From Treponema sp. (GTDB taxonomy: Bacteria > Spirochaetota > Spirochaetia > Treponematales > Breznakiellaceae), in assembly GCA_031273405.1 (NCBI GenBank), contig JAISRW010000186.1, positions 1-5,850 on the forward strand: a DNA stretch of 5,850 nucleotides, read 5' to 3'. A program made the position numbers and the translations under genes. Of the stretch, positions 1-5,850 are shown in pieces; position 1 is the first letter of the stretch; every line of letters begins with the position of its first letter. The notes beneath the pieces were generated by a model. It had not been told where the DNA came from, ran no database searches, and was given only the letters and a program-made list of their open reading frames with translations.

Positions 1-16
1 TTGTAACTGCCGGTAC

Positions 17-36
17 CGTGTTTAGTCTAAAACACG
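17..36. promoter_or_regulatory. Inverted repeat upstream of the kinase promoter, operator-like
   Basis: CGTGTTT (17-23) and AAACACG (30-36) are perfect 7-bp inverted arms around a 6-bp centre. The dyad ends about 30 bp before the candidate -35 box, a position suiting an activator or regulator site. No T-run follows on either strand, so it does not look like an intrinsic terminator. The binding protein is unknown. Confidence 0.4.
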
Positions 37-65
37 AATCAACAACTCCGCCGCTTGCGCTAAAC

Positions 66-93
66 TTGACCCGCAGAATATGCGAACTAGAAC
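66..93 (+). promoter_or_regulatory. Candidate sigma-70-type promoter for the histidine kinase
   Basis: TTGACC (66-71) matches the -35 consensus at 5 of 6 positions. After a 16-nt spacer, TAGAAC (88-93) matches the -10 consensus at 4 of 6. Transcription would start near base 100 and give a leader of about 125 nt containing the structured segment at 118-172. A second -10-like element (TACTATACA, 177-185) lacks a recognisable -35 and would start downstream of that segment. The choice between them is unresolved. Confidence 0.4.
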
Positions 94-106
94 GGACCTG
101 GGGTCC
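94..106 (+). other. Small hairpin near the putative transcription start
   Basis: GGACC (94-98) and GGTCC (102-106) are perfect 5-bp arms around TGG. It lies right after the candidate -10 box, so it could sit at the extreme 5' end of the kinase mRNA or be part of an operator. Followed by AAAAATT, not a T-run, so it is not a + strand terminator. Confidence 0.3.
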
Positions 107-117
107 AAAAATTGGGC

Positions 118-172
118 GCCGCCGGGTCTGTGGGGTTCCGGGGAGGTAACTTCCCGGTTCTACCCGGCCGGC
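118..172 (+). other. Compound stem-loop in the kinase leader (possible cis-regulatory RNA)
   Basis: Inner hairpin: CCGGGGAG (138-145) pairs with CTTCCCGG (150-157) in 8 bp (one G-T wobble), closed by the loop GTAA (146-149), which fits the GNRA tetraloop pattern. Outer stem: GCCGGGT (121-127) pairs perfectly with ACCCGGC (162-168), and can extend by GCC (118-120) with GGC (170-172) if C169 bulges. The outer stem encloses an asymmetric internal loop of 10 and 4 nt. A Shine-Dalgarno-like GGGGAGG (140-146) lies in the hairpin with no start codon at proper distance, so it does not look like a ribosome site. No T-tract follows, so it is not a terminator. I do not recognise a known riboswitch class. 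If the promoter at 66-93 is right, it is transcribed in the 5' leader; otherwise it may act as DNA. Confidence 0.5.
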
Positions 173-225
173 AAGGTACTATACAGAGCCTTTCCGTTGA
201 GGTAGAATTAAGATACGGTAGAAAA

Positions 226-3000
226 ATGGCGCAAAGAAAATTAGTGTATGACAATCTCGCGGTATTTCTTTTTTCCATTGCCGCCGTTCTGGTGCTGGTA
301 ATCTCGATTTTTACCAGCATCCTTATCAATTCCATGTCGGTTTTTTTGTGGGAAAGCATCGAGGAGAGGCTTTTGGCCGCCAGCCGTTCTGCGGCGCACC
401 TGGTGACGGCGGAGGAACTGGCGGAACTGGTCAGCCCCGAAGACATGGAAAAGCCCCTGTACGCGGAAATCAAGGAGCGGGCCATCGCCTTTGCCGCGGA
501 ATCCCGCCTGCTCTTTGTTTACTACATGCGGCCCGTCCGGGGGGATATGTGGCAGTTCATTCTGGACAACGACCCCACAGAAGAGGCGGACGACCTCGGC
601 TCCGAGCCCATAGCCGACGAGGAGGCCACCCGGCGGGTGATGAACGAGGGCAGGGCGGTGGCTGCGGATCTGGGGGAGTATTCGCCGGGCTATGAGCATA
701 TCCTCTCGGCCTTCGCCCCGGTGTTTGACGGGGACGGAAAGATCGCGGCCCTCGCGGGGGTGGATATCCCCGATGACGAAATCATGTTGATCCGGCGCCG
801 CACCGCAGGCCTTTCGCTTATGCTCCTGGTTTCCATAATCTTTGTCATCGCCTCGGGTTTCTTAAGCTTCTTTATTTATAAAAAAAAGGAGTCCGCCTTT
901 TCCCAGCGTTTCAGGCAGCAGGCGCTTATGTCCCGGATGGCGCGGAGTTTTATTTCCGCCCAGGACACCTCTTCCGTCATCAACGACGCCCTGCGGATAA
1001 CCGGCGAATTTCTCAAGGCCAGCCGCATACTCATAGGGATCGTCGAAGAGGAGACGGCGGTGAGCCACGCGGCCTATCTCTGGTGCGGCGAGGACACGAT
1101 CTATACCGCCCCCTCCAAGGAAGACCTCAACGTCATTATCAACAGTTTCCCCGAGGAAGAGCCCGCCGACATTCCTTTCATTTCCTGCGACGATATAGAG
1201 AGCGGCTCCCGGTACAGGGTCATGGAAATCGTGGGGGTCAAGGCCTTCATCATGGTCCCCCTGTACGTGGACGGCAAATTTTGGGCGGTGATGAGTATCG
1301 AGGAATGTTTCCGCACCCGGAAATGGACGGAAAGCGACCGGCAGCTTATCATTACCGTGAGCAGCCTCATCGCGGGCGCCGCAAGCCGGGATCTCCGGGA
1401 AAAGGAGCGCGATGCCGCCTTCACCCAGGCCGAGCGGGCGAACCAGGCCAAGAGCGTCTTTCTTGCCAATATGAGCCACGAGATCCGGACCCCCATCAAC
1501 GCCGTCATCGGCATGACCGCCATAGCGAAATCCTCCAAGGACGCCGAAAGAAAAGAATACTGCCTGGACAAGATCGAAGACGCCTCGGTCCATCTGCTGG
1601 GGGTCATCAACGATATTCTGGACATGTCAAAAATCGAGGCGAACAAGTTCGAGCTTTCCTTCGCGGATTTCGATTTTGAGAAGATGCTGCGGAAGATTGT
1701 AAACGTCATCAATTTCCGCATGGACGAGAAGCATCTGGATTTTACCGTCCATATCGGCAGGAATATACCCCGCCGGCTCTACGGGGACGACCAGCGCCTG
1801 GCCCAGGTGATTACGAACCTGCTTTCAAACGCCGTTAAATTTACCCCCGAGCAGGGATCCATACGCCTGGAGACCGGGCTTGAAAAAGAAGAGGGCTCCC
1901 TGTGCACCATCCGCATCAGCGTCGCCGACTCGGGCATAGGGATCACCGAGGAACAGAAGTCCCGGCTCTTTTCGTCTTTTGAGCAGGCCGACTCGAGCAC
2001 CTCCAGGAAGTTCGGCGGCACCGGCCTGGGGCTGGCGATTTCAAAACGCATCGTGGAGATGATGGACGGCGAGATCTGGGTGGAATCGGAGTCCGGCAAG
2101 GGGTCGGTCTTTAGCTTCCGGGTGAAAATAAAACGGGGCCGGGGGGTGGAGAAAAGCCTTCTGGAGCCCGATGTAAACCGGAAGAACCTGCGGGTCCTTG
2201 CGGTGGACGACGCGGATGATGTCCGGGATTATTTTGCCGAGATAGCCGAGAGAATGAAATTCTCCCTGGAAACCGCCCCGGGGGGGAAAGAGGCCCTGGC
2301 CCTAATCGAAAAAAACGGCGCCTATGATATTTACTTCGTGGACTGGAAAATGCCCGGCATGGACGGCATCGAGCTTTCCCGCCGGATCAAGGGGAACGGC
2401 GGCAAGTCGGTGGTTATTATGATATCCGCCGCCCAGTGGACCGCCGTGGAGGCCGACGCGAAAGCCGCGGGGGTGGACAAGTTTTTGCCCAAGCCCCTGT
2501 TCCCTTCGTCCATAGCCGACTGTATCAGCCAGTGCCTCGGGCAGGACACTCTTACCGTCGAGGCCGGACAGCGGCAGGAAAACACGGACAACTTTAAGGG
2601 CGCCAGGATATTGCTGGCAGAGGATGTGGAGATCAACCGGGAGATAGTGATTTCCCTGCTCGAACCCACGGCGCTGACCATTGAGTGCGCCGAAAACGGC
2701 GTCCAGGCGGTGGAACTTTTTACCCAGGAGCCGGAAAAGTACGATATGATTTTTATGGATGTCCAGATGCCCGAAATGGACGGCTACGAGGCTACCCGCA
2801 AAATCAGGGAATTTGAAAAAGAGCGGCGGAAAGAAACAAAAGGCGGATCCCCGGGGGTTCCGATCATCGCCATGACCGCCAACGTGTTCCGGGAAGATAT
2901 CGAAAAATGTCTGGCTTCGGGGATGAACGCCCATGTAGGCAAACCCCTTGATCTTGACGAGGTCCTTGCGGCCCTGCGGACCTATCTGGCAAAACGCTAA
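226..3000 (+). CDS. Membrane-bound hybrid sensor histidine kinase with GAF domain and two C-terminal receiver domains
   Basis: A 924-residue sensor kinase that autophosphorylates on His and passes phosphate to Asp in its own receivers. Seen in the sequence: membrane segment 1 at about residues 11-34, an extracytoplasmic sensor of about 160 residues (35-194), and membrane segment 2 at 195-218 followed by Lys-Lys-Lys. A GAF-like domain (about 238-388) and a short charged coiled-coil-like linker lead into HisKA with the H-box SHEIRTP (phospho-acceptor H418). HATPase_c (about 525-640) shows N-box NLLSNAVKF, G1 DSGIGI (568-573), F-box LFSSFEQ and G2 GGTGLGLAI (597-605). Receiver 1 (655-775) has D661/D662, phospho-site D706 (DWKMP), S734 and K756. 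Receiver 2 (793-920) has E799/D800, phospho-site D845 (MDVQMPEMDG), T884 and K906. No HPt or DNA-binding domain follows. The ATG at 226 is preferred because the membrane segment then starts 10 residues in. An in-frame TTG at 112 would add 38 residues running through a highly structured stretch, without a good ribosome site. The ribosome site for 226 is itself weak (GGTAG, 217-221). The signal sensed is unknown. Confidence 0.95.
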   Translation: MAQRKLVYDNLAVFLFSIAAVLVLVISIFTSILINSMSVFLWESIEERLLAASRSAAHLVTAEELAELVSPEDMEKPLYAEIKERAIAFAAESRLLFVYYMRPVRGDMWQFILDNDPTEEADDLGSEPIADEEATRRVMNEGRAVAADLGEYSPGYEHILSAFAPVFDGDGKIAALAGVDIPDDEIMLIRRRTAGLSLMLLVSIIFVIASGFLSFFIYKKKESAFSQRFRQQALMSRMARSFISAQDTSSVINDALRITGEFLKASRILIGIVEEETAVSHAAYLWCGEDTIYTAPSKEDLNVIINSFPEEEPADIPFISCDDIESGSRYRVMEIVGVKAFIMVPLYVDGKFWAVMSIEECFRTRKWTESDRQLIITVSSLIAGAASRDLREKERDAAFTQAERANQAKSVFLANMSHEIRTPINAVIGMTAIAKSSKDAERKEYCLDKIEDASVHLLGVINDILDMSKIEANKFELSFADFDFEKMLRKIVNVINFRMDEKHLDFTVHIGRNIPRRLYGDDQRLAQVITNLLSNAVKFTPEQGSIRLETGLEKEEGSLCTIRISVADSGIGITEEQKSRLFSSFEQADSSTSRKFGGTGLGLAISKRIVEMMDGEIWVESESGKGSVFSFRVKIKRGRGVEKSLLEPDVNRKNLRVLAVDDADDVRDYFAEIAERMKFSLETAPGGKEALALIEKNGAYDIYFVDWKMPGMDGIELSRRIKGNGGKSVVIMISAAQWTAVEADAKAAGVDKFLPKPLFPSSIADCISQCLGQDTLTVEAGQRQENTDNFKGARILLAEDVEINREIVISLLEPTALTIECAENGVQAVELFTQEPEKYDMIFMDVQMPEMDGYEATRKIREFEKERRKETKGGSPGVPIIAMTANVFREDIEKCLASGMNAHVGKPLDLDEVLAALRTYLAKR

Positions 3001-3050
3001 AGCTCCGGCCCCTTGGCAGGCTAAAGTTCCTTTGCAACAGGCTGCTAGAA
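3001..3050. other. Convergent junction between the kinase and moaC
   Basis: Fifty bases separate the two convergent stop codons. The short stem GGCTG (3040-3044) / CAGCC (3052-3056) overlaps the moaC stop, but neither strand shows a GC-rich hairpin followed by a T-tract. CAGGCT occurs twice as a direct repeat (3017-3022 and 3038-3043). No gene or clear terminator is seen. Confidence 0.5.
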
Positions 3051-3575
3051 TCAGCCGCGGTTTGGGTCCCCCTTAAAATGGCCGCTCTTTCCGCCGGATT
3101 TTTCCCGGAGCGTTATGCCGGAGATGATCATGGCCCTGTCCAGGGCTTTGCACATGTCGTAGATGGTGAGGAGGGCCACGGATACGCCGGTGAGGGCTTC
3201 CATCTCCGCCCCGGTCCTGCCCGAGAGCTTTACCGTGCAGAGCGCCCCAATCCGGTAGGGCCCCTTTCCGCCGGCCCCGCCGGGGAGGAATTCAAAATCC
3301 ACCGTGCAGGTGTCAAGGCTGAGGGAATGGCAGAGGGGGATGAACTCGGAGGTCCGCTTGGCCGCCATGATTCCCGCGATACGGGCCGTGCCCAGGACGT
3401 CGCCCTTTTTGGCCGTGCCTTCCCGAACCGCCAGGAAAGTCTCTTCGTTCATCTCGATAAAGCCCCCGGCAAGAGCCGTGCGCCGGGTTATCTCTTTGGC
3501 GGATACATCCACCATGACGGCGCTGCCCCGAGAATCAAAATGGGAAAACTCCCTTTCAGGCCGGCCCATTCTCAT
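3051..3575 (-). CDS. moaC: Cyclic pyranopterin monophosphate synthase MoaC (molybdenum cofactor biosynthesis)
   Basis: MoaC converts 3',8-cyclo-7,8-dihydro-GTP, made by MoaA, into cyclic pyranopterin monophosphate, the first stable intermediate of the molybdenum cofactor. It is a soluble cytoplasmic enzyme, a hexamer in known members. The 174-residue protein is close to the E. coli length (161) and aligns throughout: MVDVSAK near the N-terminus, [47 protein letters not shown] and a C-terminal [10 protein letters not shown]. By alignment recalled from the E. coli protein, the catalytic or binding residues are K57, H83, E124, E126, D140 and K143, all present. The start ATG at 3575 overlaps the antiporter stop (ATGA, 3575-3572). 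A second ATG at 3569 lies 6 nt behind the purine run GGGGAGGG (3583-3576) and may be the true start, shortening the protein by two residues. Expression probably depends on transcription and translation of the upstream antiporter. No other cofactor gene lies in the window. Confidence 0.97.
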   Translation of the reverse strand: MRMGRPEREFSHFDSRGSAVMVDVSAKEITRRTALAGGFIEMNEETFLAVREGTAKKGDVLGTARIAGIMAAKRTSEFIPLCHSLSLDTCTVDFEFLPGGAGGKGPYRIGALCTVKLSGRTGAEMEALTGVSVALLTIYDMCKALDRAMIISGITLREKSGGKSGHFKGDPNRG

Positions 3576-5707
3576 CCCTCCCCGTCCGGTTCCGCCGTCG
3601 TCTCCGGGGAGGGGGCGGCGGGTTTTTCGCGCTGCAGAAGCTTTACCGCCGTCTCCGCCGAATCGGCGTTTATCACCTCCTCCCTGGTGGCCCCGTCGTT
3701 TAATACCGTCCCTATGGCGGCCAGGAACTGGACATGGGGGCCCGATACCTTCCTGGGCGAAACTACCAGGATAAAGAGCCGGGACTTTTCGCCGTCCAGG
3801 GAATCAAAATCAACCCCTTCCTTTTTGATCCCCACCGCCGCCGCCAGATCGCCTGCGCCGTCGCTCTTGGCGTGGGGCAGGGCTATCCCGTCCTGCATGG
3901 CGGTGCTCATGGTTTTTTCCCGTTCCAGTACGTCCTTGAGGACCAGGTTCCTGTCCAGGAGCTTGCCCCTGTAGGCCAGAAGATCCACCAGTTCGGTGAT
4001 GATCTCCTTCTTGGTCTCGCCCTTGAGGCTGAGGGAAGTACATTCGGGGCAGATAAGGGAGAGGAGGTCCCCCCTGGTCCGGCCGTCCATGCCGAGGAGA
4101 TCCTTTTTGAGGGCCCTGGGGTCAGACGATTCCTTGAGCTTCTGTATGGCGTCGTGGAGCCCCACGATGACCTCATACACCGCGGTCTTGACGAAGGGCA
4201 TATCCTTGCCGGAAGTTTCTATAGTAACCGTGCTTTCCTCCTCAATTATGGAGAGGGAAATATCGTCCCGCCGGGCCAGGGAAAGCCCCTCGTCGATGTT
4301 CATCATTTGAACATAGAAGCCCTCGCCTTTAAGATCCTTGAGGAGGGTATCAACCACCAGGGCGGAGATTTCGGCGGAAGAAAATTCCCAGACCGCCGAC
4401 GCCGAATCGTTGTCCTTGACGGGCTTCCGGGTTCCGGCCCCCTTCAGCCTGAGGGCGGCGCTCAGGAGGGGCGGGGCGGCTAGGGTGGTGATCAGGGTCA
4501 TGAGGATGATGACCGCGAAAAGGCGGTTGTCCAGAATGCCCGCGGCAAGCCCTATGCCGGCGATTATCAGGGCGACTTCCCCCCTGGGAACCATGCCGGC
4601 GCCAATCCGCATGGCCCCCCGGCCGTTAAAGCCCAGGAGCAGGGCCGGCCCGCCGCAGCCCGCGACCTTGGACAGGATCGCCGCTAGGGTATAGATCCCC
4701 CCGAAAATAAGCACCGGCGGGCTGGCGATTTCCCGGACATTCACCATCATTCCCATGACCGCGAAAAAAACAGGGACAAAAAATTCATAGAGCCCGTGGA
4801 TGCGTTCCTGGATCACCGCGGCAATATCGGTCCTGGAAAGGGAAAGGCCGGCGATATAGGCGCCGATGATCATGGCCAGGCCCTGCTTCTCAAAGATCCC
4901 CGCCAGGAGCAGGGCTATACCCAGGCCCAAAATCGAAAAATCAAAAGAGGATTTAAATGTTTTAAGGAAACCGGCGATTTTTTTGGAGAAGGCGAGCCCC
5001 AGGGCGGTAAAGCCCAGCCAGATGCCGAAGGCTTTCCCCGCGATGGCCAGAATCCCCGAAGCCTTGAGGGAACCTCCGGCGTCTGCGCCCTGGCCGCCGC
5101 CTATGGCCGCCACAATGCCCAAAACCACGGCCAGGGCGATGATCCCCAGGACATCGTCGAAAACCGCCGCCGCCAGAATGGTAACCCCCTCGGGGGAGTC
5201 CATTTTTTTCTGATCCGAAAGTATCCTGGCGGTGATGCCCACCGAGGTGGCGGTGGAAAGAATCCCCATAAAGAGGCAGGGGGGGGACAGAAAAGTAACG
5301 CCCGGCAGCAGAAGGACTCCGGCCAAATCGCCCAGGGCAAAGGAAAACACCACCCCCCCGATGCCGATGACGCCTCCCGCCAGGGAATAACGGAGGAAAA
5401 GCCCTATGTCGGTTTCCAAGCCCGAAGCAAAGAGGAGTATTATAGAAGCGATTGAAGCAAAAGCGTAGAGCTCGGTGCTTACCGCCAGGGAACCCGGATG
5501 AAGGGGGAAAAACCCCTGAGGGAAGCCCGGAAAGGCTGCCGCGCCCAGGGCATAGGGCCCGATGATGACCCCCGCCAAAAGTTCCCCAAGCACCTGGGGG
5601 ATTTTGAGCCTTTTGGCCAGCCTCCCGCAGACACGGACGGCAAAAAGAATGACGCCTAACTGGAGAGCCAGAACCGCCATGGTCTCGGTAACCGGTTCAT
5701 TATCCAT
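3572..5707 (-). CDS. CPA2-type Na+/H+ antiporter (NapA-like) fused to a C-terminal PTS EIIA (fructose/nitrogen-type) domain
   Basis: A 711-residue membrane protein. Residues 8-420 form a monovalent cation:proton antiporter core with about 12-13 hydrophobic segments. Visible motifs are [12 protein letters not shown] (40-51), [10 protein letters not shown] (91-100), [12 protein letters not shown] (152-163), [11 protein letters not shown] (180-190) and [11 protein letters not shown] (371-381). The D184-D185 pair is the ion-binding pair of NapA-type Na+/H+ exchangers; Kef-type K+ efflux systems usually lack the first Asp, and the RCK/TrkA-N domain of Kef proteins is absent. Residues about 433-545 are a soluble region I do not recognise. 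Residues about 550-693 match PTS EIIA type 2: GIALPHAKS with phospho-acceptor H612, and a second His (H658, GPHVQFLA) 46 residues on, the spacing of His65/His111 in mannitol EIIA. The C-terminus is a Pro/Ala/Glu-rich tail. Inference: HPr-dependent phosphorylation of H612 tunes transport. The ATG at 5707 has AGGAG 5 nt upstream. First gene of a two-gene unit with moaC. Confidence 0.93.
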   Translation of the reverse strand: MDNEPVTETMAVLALQLGVILFAVRVCGRLAKRLKIPQVLGELLAGVIIGPYALGAAAFPGFPQGFFPLHPGSLAVSTELYAFASIASIILLFASGLETDIGLFLRYSLAGGVIGIGGVVFSFALGDLAGVLLLPGVTFLSPPCLFMGILSTATSVGITARILSDQKKMDSPEGVTILAAAVFDDVLGIIALAVVLGIVAAIGGGQGADAGGSLKASGILAIAGKAFGIWLGFTALGLAFSKKIAGFLKTFKSSFDFSILGLGIALLLAGIFEKQGLAMIIGAYIAGLSLSRTDIAAVIQERIHGLYEFFVPVFFAVMGMMVNVREIASPPVLIFGGIYTLAAILSKVAGCGGPALLLGFNGRGAMRIGAGMVPRGEVALIIAGIGLAAGILDNRLFAVIILMTLITTLAAPPLLSAALRLKGAGTRKPVKDNDSASAVWEFSSAEISALVVDTLLKDLKGEGFYVQMMNIDEGLSLARRDDISLSIIEEESTVTIETSGKDMPFVKTAVYEVIVGLHDAIQKLKESSDPRALKKDLLGMDGRTRGDLLSLICPECTSLSLKGETKKEIITELVDLLAYRGKLLDRNLVLKDVLEREKTMSTAMQDGIALPHAKSDGAGDLAAAVGIKKEGVDFDSLDGEKSRLFILVVSPRKVSGPHVQFLAAIGTVLNDGATREEVINADSAETAVKLLQREKPAAPSPETTAEPDGEG
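3576..3583 (-). promoter_or_regulatory. moaC: Ribosome binding site of moaC, inside the antiporter 3' end
   Basis: GGGGAGGG (3583-3576) on the - strand codes for the last Gly/Glu residues of the antiporter and abuts the first moaC ATG (3575) with no spacer. It lies 6 nt before the second in-frame ATG (3569). It therefore favours initiation at 3569, or coupled re-initiation at 3575 through the ATGA overlap. Confidence 0.6.
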
Positions 5708-5850
5708 AAAAACTCCTGAAATTCATTTAAAAAATTGAGCCTTCATCAGGATGTGTGAGCCATATTAGGCCCTTCCCGGCAGGCTTAAATTAACGCCTGA
5801 ACATCTGAGCATTACCAAGGCAAGCATATTTTCAATGTTTCTAAAACCAT
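5708..5850 (-). other. Upstream region of the antiporter-moaC unit
   Basis: A gene-free, A+T-richer stretch. Apart from the ribosome site next to the ATG, it holds an inverted repeat CAGGC (5780-5784) / GCCTG (5795-5799) around an A+T-rich 10-bp centre, about 70-90 bp before the start codon. TTGAAA (5835-5830, - strand) and TAATAT (5767-5762, - strand) resemble promoter boxes but neither has a well-spaced partner, so no promoter is called. Confidence 0.4.
5713..5717 (-). promoter_or_regulatory. Ribosome binding site of the antiporter gene
   Basis: On the - strand AGGAG (5717-5713) sits 5 nt before the ATG at 5707. This fixes the start of the antiporter-EIIA gene, since no other in-frame start lies at a suitable distance from it. 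Confidence 0.8.

Noticed and set aside
118..172. tRNA or SRP-like RNA gene in the kinase leader, prompted by GGTTCTAC and the stems
   Set aside because: No cloverleaf with acceptor, D and T arms can be drawn, and the SRP signature is absent; the pairing found is a nested two-stem structure.
112..225. N-terminal extension of the kinase from a TTG start, adding 38 residues
   Set aside because: The extension is Gly/Pro-rich, would place an unusual leader before the first membrane segment, has no good ribosome site, and its DNA is explained by the nested stem-loop. The ATG at 226 gives a normal N-terminus.
880..888. A AAA AAG slippery heptamer in the kinase gene, resembling a programmed -1 frameshift site
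   Set aside because: It encodes the Lys-Lys-Lys cluster expected just inside membrane segment 2, and the full downstream domain set follows in the original frame, so no frameshift is needed.
862..1721. Open frames on the - strand opposite the kinase GAF/HisKA region
   Set aside because: The kinase reading frame is supported by motifs throughout this stretch. The opposite frames show low-complexity, composition-driven sequence without domains.
2276..2286. CCCC followed by G7 in receiver 1, as a slippage site
   Set aside because: Seven G is short for phase variation and the codons (Pro-Gly-Gly) suit the receiver domain sequence.
3011..3028. GGCAGGCT shared between the junction (3015-3022) and the antiporter upstream region (5778-5785), as flanking direct repeats of a mobile unit
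   Set aside because: An 8-base match with only loose similarity around it is too short; no transposase, terminal inverted repeats or target duplication is seen.
3078..3974. Long open frame on the + strand (298 codons) opposite moaC and the antiporter 3' end
   Set aside because: It lies antisense to two well-identified proteins, has no recognisable domain, and long antisense frames are expected in G+C-rich coding DNA.
3734..5455. Several + strand open frames opposite the antiporter
   Set aside because: All lie inside a gene whose frame carries clear antiporter and EIIA motifs; the translations are compositionally biased and lack family features.

Overview
The window reads as a bacterial chromosomal segment of fairly high G+C in its genes (roughly 55-60% by eye), with more A+T-rich gene-free ends. 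It holds three confidently identifiable genes in a convergent layout. A large membrane-bound hybrid histidine kinase runs on the + strand. Facing it on the - strand is a two-gene unit made of a Na+/H+ antiporter with a fused PTS EIIA domain, followed by moaC. The overall look of the kinase (short N-terminus, periplasmic sensor with a D-N-D motif, GAF, two C-terminal receivers) and of the antiporter-EIIA fusion suggests a spirochaete of the termite-gut Treponema type. That is an impression from remembered protein style, not a database result.

Region by region: bases 1-225 are gene-free leader DNA. They carry a dyad (17-36), a plausible sigma-70-type promoter (66-93) and a strikingly structured segment (118-172): a 7-bp outer stem enclosing an 8-bp hairpin capped by GTAA. 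Bases 226-3000 encode the kinase: two membrane segments around an extracytoplasmic sensor, then GAF, HisKA, HATPase and two receiver domains. Bases 3001-3050 are a 50-bp convergent junction with no recognisable intrinsic terminator. Bases 3051-3575 (-) encode MoaC with all its known catalytic residues. Bases 3572-5707 (-) encode the antiporter fusion, which overlaps moaC by 4 bp (ATGA). Bases 5708-5850 are its upstream region, with a good ribosome binding site but no convincing promoter.

How the genes may work together: the antiporter probably exchanges Na+ (or K+) for H+ through a NapA-like DD-motif transport core. Its EIIA domain keeps the phosphorylatable histidine and a second conserved histidine, so transport may be set by the phosphorylation state of the PTS (carbon/energy status). 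MoaC acts in molybdenum cofactor synthesis and appears translationally coupled to the antiporter, with no evident biochemical link. The kinase is an orphan here: no separate response regulator, HPt protein or output gene is visible, so its targets lie elsewhere. The most noteworthy items are the antiporter-EIIA fusion with its uncharacterised middle domain, and the structured leader ahead of the kinase.
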